Source of the DNA: Glandiceps talaboti
Lineage: Eukaryota; Hemichordata; Enteropneusta; Spengelidae
NCBI RefSeq assembly: GCF_964340395.1
Contig: NC_135553.1
Coordinates: 24,013,449 to 24,077,448 of the forward strand
Direction: 5' to 3'
DNA length: 64,000 nucleotides
Under the pieces are notes generated by a model. The model did no database searches. It was not told where the DNA came from and saw nothing but the letters and a program-made list of their open reading frames with translations. Each line of letters begins with the position of its first letter. Positions within the stretch are counted from its first letter, which is position 1. Shown here piece by piece: positions 22,631 through 35,952 of the stretch. The position numbers were made by a program, and so were the translations under genes.

Positions 22631-23505
22631 ACGTCACCTGTCACCAATCTCGCATTTTCATTGGTCGAGAGCCCTGCAGATACACAGGCGTATTTTTCAC
22701 AACAGCCGTATTTTTGCTTGTTGTATCACGTGATCACTGCACGTCCCCTTGTAAACAAATCTAGCAGACAACTAGAGATCGAGCTATAACCAACATTTCC
22801 AATGCCAAATTTGTTCTCAAGCGAACAAAATATCACCGTTGTATACATTGAAACAAGTCTTTGAACTGTACTTTTCATGTCACAGGGAAATAGTCAAAAA
22901 TTCCACACACAACCGTGAAAGTCCAGTGACGGCGAACGCACGGTCGTCACGCGATCGTAAACATGAATTCCTAAATTTATGAAGGATATGAAAATTACCA
23001 CCACAGAGGGTGTAATTTTTGCTTAACTAGAACAACAAAGCATATCACGAACATTTATGTACATTTAATGGAATACAGTACGCAAAACAAAGACGCACTC
23101 ATTATTCAGCTGATGGTTATAAGTTTGAATATATCGCTGAGCGATATGCAAATAGTAAACATTACGTCATACTACTGAGCAAACGCGCACTCTGATTGGA
23201 TGATAAAGTTAAGGCTGACAAGTAAACAACCGCATTGCAGTTATCAGAGAGGTGCGTGATACTACCCTCAACAGTATAACGCGGAAGTGATTTTATTTTA
23301 AAATGAAACAGCATTTTTAGACATTCAAAAATGAATTCATAGTCGCAGGTGACGTATAAGTATGTTATTTGCCAAATACTGTTCCACATCTTGCTGCTCA
23401 AGGTAATTTTTTCTGGTATAACGGCTCGCCTCCGGCTCTCCGTTATACCAGAAAAATTACCTCTCGCAGCAAAATATGGAACGGTATTTGGCAAATAACA
23501 TATGC
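22631..23505. mobile_element. ~875 bp hairpin-ended insertion (copy 1)
   Basis: Absent from the same site at 8222 and 16557. It is flanked by TTAT (22627-22630 and 23506-23509), single in the empty site. TTATACGTCACCTG at 22627-22640 is repeated inverted at 23346-23359. From 23355 to 23509 the sequence is one near-perfect hairpin (arms ~70 bp, loop about CTCGCCTCCGGCTCT). It contains a CACGTGATCAC step and a CpG-richer middle than the surrounding spacer. No credible protein. Likely a non-autonomous DNA transposon. Confidence 0.75.
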
Positions 23506-23509
23506 TTAT

Positions 23510-24267
23510 CTACATCAGTTCCTTTAGGATATCGATACCTTCATTTATTTATATAAGTTGTACAATGTATAAATTTGATGTCAACGGAGAAATGATAAAT
23601 TTGACCATAGACCATAGACCATACACGAAACGTACGGTCTATGGTTTGATGGTACTGGTGCAGCGTAGTGTCGTTGGAATGTTTGGATCCTAATTAAATG
23701 ACATGGAGCCTGGTTGATGGGGAAACGAACTCTTCACATCTTGTAACCATAAACGTTTGAGAGAGACTTATTTATCGACTTTTACTTCTGATTTGACTTT
23801 AGAATTATTAAAACATTTAAAATCGTGTATATTTATGGTTAAATTACAACTACTCACAGTCCCCGATAGAGGGATTGTGAATTAGTGTTGCACATTTAAG
23901 TCAAGCCGTGTTGGCCTATTGCTTTACGACACTGTAAATTTGATGGTGATGTCATTAATAATACTAACATTTGAAAACTATTAATATTCTAAAATGTCGG
24001 TTATAGGGATATCAGAGAGAAGTTTATTATTTTGTATCTAAACACTCTAAAATATCTTAAACGAGATATTCATTATGTTTTTAAAAGGCATTTCTCCAGA
24101 ATTTGACCTAAAATGAGAATCCTGTTACAGAAGTAATGTTTACATTCTTATTAGCTGAGGCATAATAAATAATCTACCAATAATAATCAACTAACAATTT
24201 GTTGTTTCATGAAATCTTAAAATCACGGCTTGGGATCCCAAGTGCGAATGAACGAGCTTGGTGAAGC
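23510..24267. other. H4-proximal spacer block, unit 4
   Basis: No gene seen. It carries a small hairpin GACCATAGACC..GGTCTATGG (about 23605-23645), with one extra GACCATA step here. Confidence 0.6.
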
Positions 24268-24752
<485 letters not shown>

Positions 24753-24779
24753 ACCCACCTACAAAAACCCAAACCAAAC

Positions 24780-24795
24780 GGCCCTTTTCAGGGCC
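24780..24795 (+). terminator. H4#4 histone 3' stem-loop
   Basis: Perfect GGCCCTTTTCAGGGCC and purine element. Confidence 0.95.
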
Positions 24796-26670
24796 ACCAC
24801 ATCCTCCAAAAAGAGAACTACCGAAACTAACTAAAGTAGTGTAAATTTGTTAATGCCTCCTCCAAGTTTCTAACTTCAGTGCTGATGATCAATCGAGTAT
24901 CGGATTAGAATGTCGATTAAGTGTCTGACCATCCATAGTCTGACTGATCTATATAGGACAGCTGGTCTAGCCATGGATGTACTAGGCTCACTAATGGTCT
25001 AGCATTCTTGCAAATCAGAGTTGTGCTGTTACTTCTTCCGCGACACTGCGAAGCACCTTGGACGGTGCCGTAAAAGAGGCTGTGGTTTACGACGATGTTG
25101 GTCTAGAAGAGAAGTTTGATCTTACATAACCGCTAAAATTAATATGAAAGAATCTTGGACTGAAATCCTGGTTTCAAAAACAAAGTGTAGTATTCGCCGT
25201 TTTTAGAGCGCACACAGTCAAGTGAAAAAATAAACTAAAAATACATCGTTGAGGGCATCGTTATCATCCGTGGAACTGGATAAGTAGAATGCACCAAACG
25301 ACTGATCTTGCCAGTTTTACTTTAAAAGTGATAAGTAGATTATAGCGAACAGATTTACTTGGCATAAATATGGATGTATTCTCTCTAACACCCACGACTT
25401 TAATAACAGTTAACAAAACAGTTCATTTCTACAACATACTTCCATGATATAATCGAGCACCTGAATGTGTTATTTCTCTTCAGTATCGATTACCGTTACT
25501 GTACTCATAAAAATCCGTATTGAAGTATGTCGAGACATGTTTTTTTTCAGTATGTGTTCCATGTATTGGTGCATAACTGAGATACAAGCACACAGCTGAC
25601 AATGAGGTCAAAGGAATACAATGAAAAGAAACATTAGTACATATATGCATAGTTAAACAATGCGAATTCTACATTATCGCATGTAAAGCTATTTCTCAAC
25701 TAGTAGTGGATGTAATGCATAAATTAGATATCTGGTGACTAACAGTATGAATAAATGCTGACATTTGGTGCCCTCCTTGCTTTTTATTGTTCCGCTACAT
25801 ATTATGCCTTGACGTTTGTATCGCTCGCCCTCAGTCTCGGTCTAAAATTTAAGGTCTCAAAGTTCAAGTTTGTATTTGGAAGAAAGTTTCATCAGCTTAT
25901 GCATGTTTATGAATACATACATATAGTATTTTTCATATATAGAAGATACCAAAATGTATGGACAATTACACAGTACGTGGGTATACGTATATACTAGTAG
26001 GTACATGAACACATACATACGGAATATAGATATATAAGTAAATGTGGATACGTATATACACAGCCATGGTATGTATGGCGCCCCCAATTTACTTTATACT
26101 CCTCTTTTTATTCAGCAGGTTATACATTCTTTTGACTCTCGTCAGCCACCTGTTGATGCTTAGGCCAGGTTGTTTGTCGTTGTTAGTCGGATCTACGGAG
26201 CCGTGCAAGCTATCCAAGTACCAGTTGTATTTGTTAATTTACCGAGCCCAGGTCGGAGGTTTTCTTACAAAACCATTGTCATTTACTGTGAAATTTTTCT
26301 GAAATGTCCTCGGTCATGTTTATCAGTAAAATCAATAGTATATCAATACAACCATTTCTTTGTACGACTTTTATTAATTTGTTGTCAAAAATCTTGCCAG
26401 TTTTACTTCAAAAGTGATAAGTAGATTATAGCGAACAGATTTACTTACATTATTATGGATGTATTCTCTACGGAGAATTTGATGTTAAAAATTAAATGAT
26501 ATGATTTAGTGTCATTCCTTTTGACCGTGTATTGTGTGTGTCTAAGAGACATAATTCGGAATTGTTCAAATTTGTATCAGAAAATACAATATATGATCAG
26601 AGCATTTAAATTGTGTATGCATTAAAGTCATGTTGTTTGGTTTGGTAGTTCTCTTTTTGGAGGATGTGGT
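24796..26670. other. H4-H2B spacer, unit 5
   Basis: No gene seen. A complete spacer without the CR1-like relic, so the empty site is preserved (AATTGTGTATGCATTAAAGTCATG at about 26609-26632; TATGCATTA is the left flank). A second partial copy of the ATCTTGCCAGTTTTACTTC block (about 26390-26470) is inserted here and at about 33680-33770. Confidence 0.65.
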
Positions 26671-26686
26671 GGTCCTGAAAAGGACC
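26671..26686 (-). terminator. H2B#4 histone 3' stem-loop
   Basis: Perfect GGTCCTTTTCAGGACC on minus, with the purine element. Confidence 0.95.
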
Positions 26687-26715
26687 GTTTGGTTTGTGTA
26701 TGCTGGGCATACGAA

Positions 26716-27084
26716 TTATTTGGAGCTGGTATACTTGGTGACGGCTTTGGTTCCCTCACTGACGGCGTGCTTTGCAAGCTCACCGGGCAGCAAGAGACGT
26801 ACAGCAGTCTGGATCTCTCTGCTCGTGATGGTGGATCTCTTGTTGTATTGGGCAAGACGGGAAGCTTCAGCTGCAATACGTTCGAAAATATCGTTGACGA
26901 AGCTGTTCATGATAGACATGGCCTTGGATGAGATACCAGTGTCTGGGTGAACTTGTTTCATAACTTTGTAGATGTAGATACCATAGCTTTCCTTTCTGCG
27001 TCTCTTTCTCTTCTTGTCACCACTTCGTACAGCTTTAGCCTGACCGGCTTTCTTTGCAGCTTTTCCACTTCCCTTGGGAGGCAT
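26716..27084 (-). CDS. H2B: Histone H2B, copy 4 (122 aa)
   Basis: The majority H2B protein. It shares the silent GCGTGCTTTGCAAG marker (about 26766, plus strand) only with copy 5. Its TATA is altered: minus-strand TAATAAAAA where the others have TTATAAAAA. The octamer is intact. Confidence 0.97.
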   Translation of the reverse strand: MPPKGSGKAAKKAGQAKAVRSGDKKRKRRRKESYGIYIYKVMKQVHPDTGISSKAMSIMNSFVNDIFERIAAEASRLAQYNKRSTITSREIQTAVRLLLPGELAKHAVSEGTKAVTKYTSSK

Positions 27085-27431
27085 GTTTGATTTCAATCGG
27101 ATGATGATTTCAGTGTGTTGAGGCAATGCAAACGGTGCACTTTTTATTACCAAAGGAATGCAAATGAGGAATTCTAATGATAATGAAGTGATAGGCGGGA
27201 AAGAGAAAATTCAATTAGAATTATCACCTTCTATTTATGCATTTAATTTCGCGACAAATCAACTCTTTGTCATTGGTTAGGTTTGACTCTCATTACCAGT
27301 TCGTTGTTGTGATTGGCCAAAATTGACTGTTAGCAGAATTCTCCCTTCGGCTATAAATTTGGACAGTTTGGTGGTAGGTTCAGTCATTTAACATCAGTAG
27401 ACAGTACTCACGAAAAACCAACAACTTCATA
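27085..27431. promoter_or_regulatory. Divergent H2B/H2A promoter, unit 5, altered H2B TATA
   Basis: On plus the H2B box reads TTTTTATTA (27141-27149) instead of TTTTTATAA. Octamer at 27158-27165. H2A TATAAAT at 27352-27358. Confidence 0.85.
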
Positions 27432-27806
27432 ATGTCTGGACGTGGTAAAGCAGGTAAAGCTAAGGGTAAAGCAAAGAGCCGTTCCAGCCGTGCTGGTTTA
27501 CAGTTCCCAGTCGGACGTGTGCACCGTTTCCTTCGCAAAGGCAACTATGCTAAACGCGTTGGTGCAGGTGCCCCAGTCTACTTGGCTGCCGTTCTCGAAT
27601 ACTTGGCTGCTGAAATCCTAGAGTTGGCAGGAAATGCTGCCCGTGACAACAAGAAGACCAGAATCATTCCACGTCACTTGCAACTGGCTGTCCGTAATGA
27701 CGAAGAATTGAACAAACTGATGGGCGGTGTCACCATTGCTCAGGGTGGTGTATTGCCAAACATCCAGGCAGTACTTTTACCAAAGAAGACTCAATCCAAA
27801 AAGTAA
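27432..27806 (+). CDS. H2A: Histone H2A, copy 4 (124 aa)
   Basis: Consensus H2A protein. Intact promoter box, stem-loop at 27836 and AATAAA at 27918-27923. The AAAGGCAACTATGC silent form is shared with copies 2, 5 and 7, where copies 1, 3 and 6 have AAGGGCAAC. Confidence 0.97.
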   Translation: MSGRGKAGKAKGKAKSRSSRAGLQFPVGRVHRFLRKGNYAKRVGAGAPVYLAAVLEYLAAEILELAGNAARDNKKTRIIPRHLQLAVRNDEELNKLMGGVTIAQGGVLPNIQAVLLPKKTQSKK

Positions 27807-27835
27807 ATCGTATGCCCAGCATACACTAACCAAAC

Positions 27836-27851
27836 GGTCCTTTTCAGGACC
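27836..27851 (+). terminator. H2A#4 histone 3' stem-loop
   Basis: Perfect GGTCCTTTTCAGGACC and purine element. Confidence 0.95.
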
Positions 27852-28392
27852 ACCACATCCTCCAAAAAGAGAACTACCAAACCAGTAAACACACACCAAT
27901 ATGTCCTGCCTCTTTTGAATAAAGAGAAATTACACATTACACATAGTTGTGAAAGTAATGCAGATACATTGAGAGCCAAGGTCAATTTTGCACCAAGTCC
28001 ACTAAAGTAGACGGTGTGAACGACATCTACCAATATAATGATTTGCTAAACGATGCAGTGAATGTCAAAATACATTTTACCACTATGATTTTACATACAA
28101 TACAGTGTTCCAGTACATGTACTATTAATTTCGCAGCCAAGCTAACAATAATAATTTTCACCAAATGTAATAAAAATTTACCTAAAAATGGATACATATA
28201 CAGAATACATGCCATAAGGGATCAAGAAATAGCAAAGCTTCAATAGTGACTAACAAACATACTAGTACTTGTAGGTGTATATACAACATTCCAGATTTCC
28301 ATAGGAACTATCACAAATAAGAAACATTTAAATACAAAAAATGACAAAGCACAACATATGGAACAGTAAACTTGACACACATTAAATTAGAC
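27852..28392. other. H2A-proximal spacer block, unit 5
   Basis: No gene seen. It shares the CTTCAATAGTGACTAACAAAC variant (about 28236) with the unit-3 spacer at 13429. Confidence 0.6.
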
Positions 28393-28683
28393 AATCGTCC
28401 CTAATCTTTGTATAAATGCTGAGTGGCTTATCCGCGAGAAGAGAAATACTAGTCCCGACTAAAGTTCCTCACTTCTCGTGGCTAAGCCGGTCAAGGCACA
28501 CTTTGTGCGCCTTACAAAGCTCAGGGTCACGATCTGGCAGCGAGACTAATGTACTATAAGATTACTGCAATATGTACATGGCAATTAATCTTTCTGCCAG
28601 ACTCGGGACTAGTCCCTCTATCTCTTCTCGCGGCCAAGCCACTCGGCATACATATATACAAAGCTAAGATTATAGGGACGATA
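28393..28683. repeat. MITE-like inverted-repeat element, unit 5
   Basis: Same structure as at 7086 and 21489. Confidence 0.75.
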
Positions 28684-29530
28684 GTCACGCGTCTGGCAGC
28701 GAGACAACATAGAAAGTTATTAAAGGTACTTTTCCACTCGCGTATGGTAATTTCTTTATTTTATTTATTTTTTTAACTTTCACAAAAGTCAGGCAGTCCA
28801 CACAGGTGACGTACACCTATAAATGTGGACCCCAAAACATATATACAGGGAAATAAAAGACAACCGGCAAACACTACAGTTACAATACATGTACAAGATG
28901 AATGGAAACACCTACAATTACAATACGCCTAAATCTGTCTTGGAGCGGAAATTGCCAAATGTATAAATTACAAAAAAAAAAACAGAAATAATATCTTAAA
29001 ACTACGAATAGAGGAGATAATGGAAAGCTACAACAAATACTCAAATAAATACATTTGTAGTCGCTTAATTTATTTATGTATTCATGATATTAAAGTAAAG
29101 ACACAAACAAATAGATCGAAAACTTAGCAGCATTCTACCATTAAATTTCCGCTGCACACAATTCAAATATATCTAGTAGTAGGCTGAACTATATTATCTC
29201 AAATTGCGTCGATGACTATTATTACAAATATTTCACAAAACATATTCGCATGTAGGAAATGCTGACAAAGTGTCATGAGGGGTCATATTAAACAACTATA
29301 GTGGTAACAACTAACATGTAGAACATTGATATCGGTACGACTACATGAGATATTCATAAAGTACTCTCTAAATTAACACGCGAAAACAATTGTTCGGTTA
29401 TGGGTCCCAAGATATGCTTATTAGGAATTTGAATTACCGTACAATGAGAAGGTGACTATCTCATTTCCTTTATACAGATAACAAAGCTGTGATAATGATT
29501 TCTATCTTTAGTCGATCGGTGTAAGTTGGG
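28684..29530. other. Spacer block beyond the MITE, unit 5
   Basis: No gene seen. Confidence 0.6.
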
Positions 29531-29534
29531 TTAT

Positions 29535-30417
29535 ACGTCACCTGTCACCAATCTCGCATTTTCATTGGTCGAGAACCCTGCAGATACACAGGCGTATTTT
29601 TCACAACAGCCGTATTTTTGCTTGTTGTATCACGTGATCACTGCACGTCCCCTTGTAAACAAATCTAGCAGACAACTAGAGATCGAGCTATAACCAACAT
29701 TTCCAATGCCAAATTTGTTCTCAAGCGAACAAAATATCACCGTTGTATACATTGAAACAAGTCTTTGAACTGTACTTTTCATGTCACAGGGAAATAGTCA
29801 AAAATCCCACACACAACCTTGAAAGTCCAGTGACGGCGAACGCACGGTCGTCACGCGATCGTAAACATGAATTCCTAAATTTATGAAGGATATGAAAATT
29901 ACCACCACAGAGGGTGTAATTTTTGCTTAACTAGAACAACAAAGCATATCACGAACATTTATGTACATTTAATGGAATGAGTACGCAAAACAAAGACGCA
30001 CTCATTATTCAGCTGATGGTTAGACTTATAAGTTTGAATACTATATCGCTGAGTGATATGCAAATAGTAAACATTACGTCATACTACTGAGCAAACGCGC
30101 ACTCTGATTGGATGATAAAGTTAAGGCTGACATGTAAACAACCGCATTGCAGTTATCAGAGAGGTGCGTGATACTACCCTCAACAGTATAACGCGGAAAT
30201 GATTTTATTTTAAAATGAAACAGCATTTTTAGACATTCAAAAATGAATTCATAGTCGCAGGTGACGTATAAGTATGTTATTTGCCAAATACTGTTCCACA
30301 TCTTGCTGCTCAAGGTAATTTTTTCTGGTATAGCGGCTCGCCTCCGGCTCTCCGTTATACCAGAAAAATTACCTCTCGCAGCAAAATATGGAACGGTATT
30401 TGGCAAATAACATATGC
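29535..30417. mobile_element. ~880 bp hairpin-ended insertion (copy 2)
   Basis: Flanked by TTAT at 29531-29534 and 30418-30421. It is nearly identical to the copy at 22631, with small indels near 29980-30050. One arm of the hairpin has a T-to-C-type change (GGTATAGCGG against CCGTTATACC). Confidence 0.75.
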
Positions 30418-30421
30418 TTAT

Positions 30422-31167
30422 CTACATCAGTTCCTTTAGGATATCGATACCTTCATTTATTTGTATAAGTTGTACAATGTATAAATTTGACGTCAACGGA
30501 GAAATGATAGATTTGACCATAGACCATACACGAAACGTACGGTCTATGGTTTGATGGTACTGGTGCAGCGTAGTGTCCTTGGAATGTTTGGATCCTAATT
30601 AAATGACATGGAGGGTTGATGGGGAAACGAACTCTTCACCTCTTGTAACCATAAACGTTTGAGAGAGACTTATTTATCGACTTTTACTTCTGAGTGACTT
30701 TAGAATTATTAAAACATTTAAAATCGTGTATATTTATGGTTAAATTACGACTACTCACAGTCCCCGATAGAGGGATTGTGAATTACTGTTGCACATTTAA
30801 GTCAAGCCGTGTTGGCCTATTGCTTTACGACACTGTAAATTTGATGGTGATGTCATTAATAATACTAACATTTGAAAACTATTAATATTCTAAAATGTCG
30901 GTTATAGGGATATCAGAGAGAAGTTTATTATTTTGTATCTAAACACTCTAAAATATCTTAAACGAGATATTCATTATGTTTTTAAAAGGCATTTCTCCAG
31001 AATTTGACCTAAAATGAGAATCCTGTTACAGAAGTAATGTTTACATTCTTATTAGCTGAGGCATAATAAATAATCTACCAATAATAATCAACTAACAATT
31101 TGTTGTTTCATGAAATCTTAAAATCACGGCTTGGGATCCCAAGTGCGAATGAACGAGCTTGGTGAAG
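30422..31167. other. H4-proximal spacer block, unit 5
   Basis: No gene seen. Confidence 0.6.
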
Positions 31168-31652
<485 letters not shown>

Positions 31653-31679
31653 ACCCATCTACAAAAACCCAAACCAAAC

Positions 31680-31695
31680 GGCCCTTTTCAGGGCC
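31680..31695 (+). terminator. H4#5 histone 3' stem-loop
   Basis: Perfect GGCCCTTTTCAGGGCC and purine element. Confidence 0.95.
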
Positions 31696-31875
31696 ACCAC
31701 ATCCTCCAAAAAGAGAACTACCGAAACTAACTAAAGTAGTGTACATTTGTTGATGCGTCATCCAAGTTTCTATCTTGAAGTTGCACAGGCCCTACACGAG
31801 AAGTGAATAAAGTACAATCCCAACATAATCTAGAAACTTCAATGAAGTGATTGTTTGATTACGACCTAGGTTAGA

Positions 31876-31909
31876 CCATGGAAGTATAACGTGGGTTATA
31901 CTTCCATGG
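31876..31909. repeat. Tiny palindromic insertion (copy 1)
   Basis: Arms CCATGGAAGTATAAC and GTTATACTTCCATGG around GTGG. Flanked by GGTTAGACC on both sides, single in other units. Confidence 0.85.
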
Positions 31910-33958
31910 TTAGACCGAAGTAAACAAACGAAATATATACTAATACCAATATCAGCTGTACAGCATGGCAGACATGCATGAACAACAGAGTATAACTGCA
32001 TATCAAGATCAAATGACCATTTCATATATATTTTAGGAAACCCATTCTGATTCTTGTTGATATTAATATGGAATTACTCTGTTGTTCATGTTTGTGTTTG
32101 TCATCTTTATCAGTCTTATTATTAAATATTGTTCTTTGTTTTTGTGTGTATATTGTCCATTGCGAACTAAGCCCTAGCCCTAGTGCTGACGATCAATCGA
32201 GTATCGGATTAGAATGTCGATTAAGTGTCTGACCATCCATAGTCTGACTGATCTATAGGACATCTGGTCTAGCCATGGATGTACTAGGCTCACTAATGGT
32301 CTAGCATTCTTGCAAATCAGAGTTGTGCTGTTACTTCTTCCGCGACACTGCGAAGCATCTTGGACGGTGCCGTAAAAGAGGATGTGGTTTACGACGATGT
32401 TGGTCTAGAAGAGAAGTTTGATCTTACGTAAACGCTAAAATTAATGCGAAAGAATCTTGGACTGAAATCCTGGTTTCTACAACAAAGTTTAGTATTCTCC
32501 GTTTTTAGAGCGAGTGAAAAAATAGACTAAAAATACATCGTTGAGGGCATCGTTATCATCCGTGGAACTGGATAAGTAGAATGCACCCAACGACTGATCT
32601 TGCCAGTTTTACTTCAAAAGTGATAAGTTAAAATTAATACGAAATATATATTAATATTAATATGGATGTATTCTCTCTAACACCCACGACTTTAATAATA
32701 GTTAACAAAACAGTTCATTTCTACAACATACTTCCGTGATATAATCGAGCACCTGAATGTGTTATTTCTCTTAAGTATCGATTATCGTTACTGAACTCTT
32801 AAACATCCATATTGAAGTATGTGTTCCATGTATTGATGCATAACTGAGATACAAGCACACAGCTGACAATGAGGTCAAAGAAATACAATGAAAAGAAACA
32901 TTAGTACATGCATAGTTAAACAATGCGAATTCTACATTATCGCATGTAAAGCTATTTCTCAACCGTAAAATACTAGTAGTGGATGTGATGCATAAATTAG
33001 ATATCTGGTGACTAACAGTATGAATAAATGCTGACATTTGGTGCCCTCCTTGCTTTTTATTGTTCCGCTACATATTATGCCTCGACGTTTGTATCGATCG
33101 CCCTCAGTCTCCGTCTCGTTGAAAATTTCAGGTCACAAAGTTCAAGTTTGTATTTGGAAGAAAGTTTCATTCAGCTTGTGCATGTTTCTGAATACATACA
33201 TATAGTATTTTGTCATATATAGGAGATACCGATATACATGGACAATTACACAGTATGTGGGTATACGTATATACTAGTCGGTACATGAACACATACATAC
33301 GGAATACAGATAAGTTATTCAATGTGGATACGTATATACACAGCCATGGTATGTATGGCGCCCCCAATTTACTTTTACTTTATACTCCTGTTTTTATTCA
33401 GCAGGTTATACATTCTTTTGACTCTCGTCAGCCACCTGTTGATGCTTAGGCCAGGTTGTTTGTCGTTGTTAGTCAGATCTACGGAGCCGTGCAAGCTATC
33501 CATGTACGAGTTGTATTTGTTAATTTACCGAGCCCAGGTCCGAGGTTTTCTTACAAAACCATTATGTCATTTACTGTGAAATTTTTCTGAAATGTCCTTG
33601 GTCATTTTTATCAGTAAAATTAATAGTATATCAATACAACCATTTCTTTGTACGACTTTTATTAATTTGTTGTCAAAAATCTTACCAGTTTTACTTCAAA
33701 AGTGATAAGTAGATTATAGCGAACAGATTTACTTACATTATTATGGATGTATTCTCTTCGGAGAATTTGATGTAAAAAATTAAATGATATGCTTTAGTGT
33801 CATTCCTTTTGACCGTGTATTGTGTGTGTCTAAGAGACATAATTCGGAATTGTTCAAATTTGTATCAGAAAATACAATATATGATCAGAGCATTTAAATT
33901 GTGTATGCATTAAAGTCATGTTGTTTGGTTTGGTAGTTCTCTTTTTGGAGGATGTGGT
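31910..33958. other. H4-H2B spacer, unit 6
   Basis: No gene seen. All spacer blocks present; no CR1-like relic at the H2B-proximal site. 31740-33400 closely matches 48420-50090. Confidence 0.65.
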
Positions 33959-33974
33959 GGTCCTGAAAAGGACC
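33959..33974 (-). terminator. H2B#5 histone 3' stem-loop
   Basis: Perfect GGTCCTTTTCAGGACC on minus, with the purine element. Confidence 0.95.
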
Positions 33975-34003
33975 GTTTGGTTTGTGTATGCTGGGCATAC
34001 GAA

Positions 34004-34372
34004 TTATTTGGAGCTGGTATACTTGGTGACGGCTTTGGTTCCCTCACTGACGGCGTGCTTTGCAAGCTCACCGGGCAGCAAGAGACGTACAGCAGTCTGG
34101 ATCTCTCTGCTCGTGATGGTGGATCTCTTGTTGTATTGGGCAAGACGGGAAGCTTCAGCTGCAATACGTTCGAAAATATCGTTGACGAAGCTGTTCATGA
34201 TAGACATGGCCTTGGATGAGATACCAGTGTCTGGGTGAACTTGTTTCATAACTTTGTAGATGTAGATACCATAGCTTTCCTTTCTGCGTCTCTTTCTCTT
34301 CTTGTCACCACTTCGTACAGCTTTAGCCTGGCCGGCTTTCTTTGCAGCTTTCCCACTTCCCTTGGGAGGCAT
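34004..34372 (-). CDS. H2B: Histone H2B, copy 5 (122 aa)
   Basis: The majority H2B protein. The leader just upstream has CAATGCAAAC changed to AAATGCAAAC (shared with copy 7), outside the TATA and octamer. It shares silent marker TTTGCAAG with copy 4. Promoter, stem-loop and purine element are intact. Confidence 0.97.
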   Translation of the reverse strand: MPPKGSGKAAKKAGQAKAVRSGDKKRKRRRKESYGIYIYKVMKQVHPDTGISSKAMSIMNSFVNDIFERIAAEASRLAQYNKRSTITSREIQTAVRLLLPGELAKHAVSEGTKAVTKYTSSK

Positions 34373-34717
34373 GTTTGGTTTCAATCGGATGATGATTTCA
34401 GTGTGTTGAGGAAATGCAAACGGTGCACTTTTTATAACCAAAGGAATGCAAATGAGGAATTCTAATGATAATGAAGTGATAGGCGGGAAAGAGAAAATCC
34501 AATAAGAATTATCACCTTCTATTTATGCATTTAACTTCGCGACAAATCAACTCTTTGTCATTGGTTAGGTTTGACTCTCATTACGTTCGTTGTTGTGATT
34601 GGCCAAAATTGACTGTTAGCAGAATTCTCCCTTCGGCTATAAATTTGGACAGTTTGGTGGTAGGTTCAGTCATTTAACATCAGTAGACAGTACTCACGAA
34701 AAACCAACAACTTCATA
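34373..34717. promoter_or_regulatory. Divergent H2B/H2A promoter, unit 6
   Basis: H2B TATA 34429-34437, octamer 34446-34453, H2A TATAAAT 34638-34644. Confidence 0.85.
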
Positions 34718-35092
34718 ATGTCTGGACGTGGTAAAGCAGGTAAAGCTAAGGGTAAAGCAAAGAGCCGTTCCAGCCGTGCTGGTTTACAGTTCCCAGTCGG
34801 ACGTGTGCACCGTTTCCTTCGCAAAGGCAACTATGCTAAACGCGTTGGTGCAGGTGCCCCAGTCTACTTGGCTGCCGTTCTCGAATACTTGGCTGCTGAA
34901 ATCCTAGAGTTGGCAGGAAATGCTGCCCGTGACAACAAGAAGACCAGAATCATTCCACGTCACTTGCAACTGGCTGTCCGTAATGACGAAGAATTGAACA
35001 AACTGATGGGCGGTGTCACCATTGCTCAGGGTGGTGTATTGCCAAACATCCAGGCAGTACTTTTACCAAAGAAGACTCAATCCAAAAAGTAA
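34718..35092 (+). CDS. H2A: Histone H2A, copy 5 (124 aa)
   Basis: Consensus protein with intact promoter, stem-loop and downstream AATAAA (35204-35209). There is no copy-specific damage, so this is a good reference copy for the array. Confidence 0.97.
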   Translation: MSGRGKAGKAKGKAKSRSSRAGLQFPVGRVHRFLRKGNYAKRVGAGAPVYLAAVLEYLAAEILELAGNAARDNKKTRIIPRHLQLAVRNDEELNKLMGGVTIAQGGVLPNIQAVLLPKKTQSKK

Positions 35093-35121
35093 ATCGTATG
35101 CCCAGCATACACAAACCAAAC

Positions 35122-35137
35122 GGTCCTTTTCAGGACC
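35122..35137 (+). terminator. H2A#5 histone 3' stem-loop
   Basis: Perfect GGTCCTTTTCAGGACC and purine element. Confidence 0.95.
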
Positions 35138-35668
35138 ACCACATCCTCCAAAAAGAGAACTACCAAACCAGTAAACACACACCAATATGTCCTGCCTCTT
35201 TTGAATAAAGAGAAATACATTACACATAGTTGTGAAAGTAATGCAGATACATTGAGAGCCAAGGTCAATTTTTGCACCAAGTCCACTAAAGTAGACGGTG
35301 TGAACGACATCTACCAAAATAATGATTTGCTAAACGATGCAGTGAATGTCAAAATACATTTTACCACTATGATTTTACATACAATACAGTGTTCCAGTAC
35401 ATGTACTATTAATTTCGCAGCCAAGCTAACAATAATAATTTTCACCAAATGTAATAAAAATTTACCTAAAAATGGATACATATACAAAATACATGCCATA
35501 AGGGATCAAGAAATAGCAAAGCTGGCCAACAAACATACTAGTACTTGTAGGTGTATATACAACATTCCAGATTTCCATAGGAACTATCACAAATAAGAAA
35601 CATTTAAATACAAAAAATTACAAAGCACAACATATGGAACAGTAAACTTGACACACATTAAATTAGAC
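35138..35668. other. H2A-proximal spacer block, unit 6
   Basis: No gene seen. Confidence 0.6.
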
Positions 35669-35952
35669 AATCGTCCCTAATCTTTGTATAAATGCTGAGT
35701 GGCTTATCAACGAGAAGAGAGATACTCGTCCCGACTAAAGTTCCTCACTTCTCGCGGCTAAGCCGCTCAAGGCACACTTTGTGCGCCTTACAAATCTCAG
35801 GGTCACGATCTGGCAGCGAGACTAATGTACTATAAGATTACTGCAATGTGTACATGACAATTAGTCTCGCTGCCAGACTCGGGACTAGTCCCTCTATCTC
35901 TTCTCGCGGCCAAGCCACTCGGCATACATATATACAAAGATTAGGGACGATA
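35669..35952. repeat. MITE-like inverted-repeat element, unit 6 (best inner repeat)
   Basis: The inner inverted repeat (TCTGGCAGCGAGACTAAT against ATTAGTCTCGCTGCCAGA) is perfect here. The outer right end is shorter (CAAAGATTAGGGACGAT), making the outer ends more symmetric. Confidence 0.8.

Noticed and set aside
23162-23494. A 110-codon minus-strand open frame conserved in all four hairpin insertions
   Set aside because: Half of it is the palindromic hairpin itself, and the copies are nearly identical at DNA level, so openness gives no evidence of selection. No recognisable domain.
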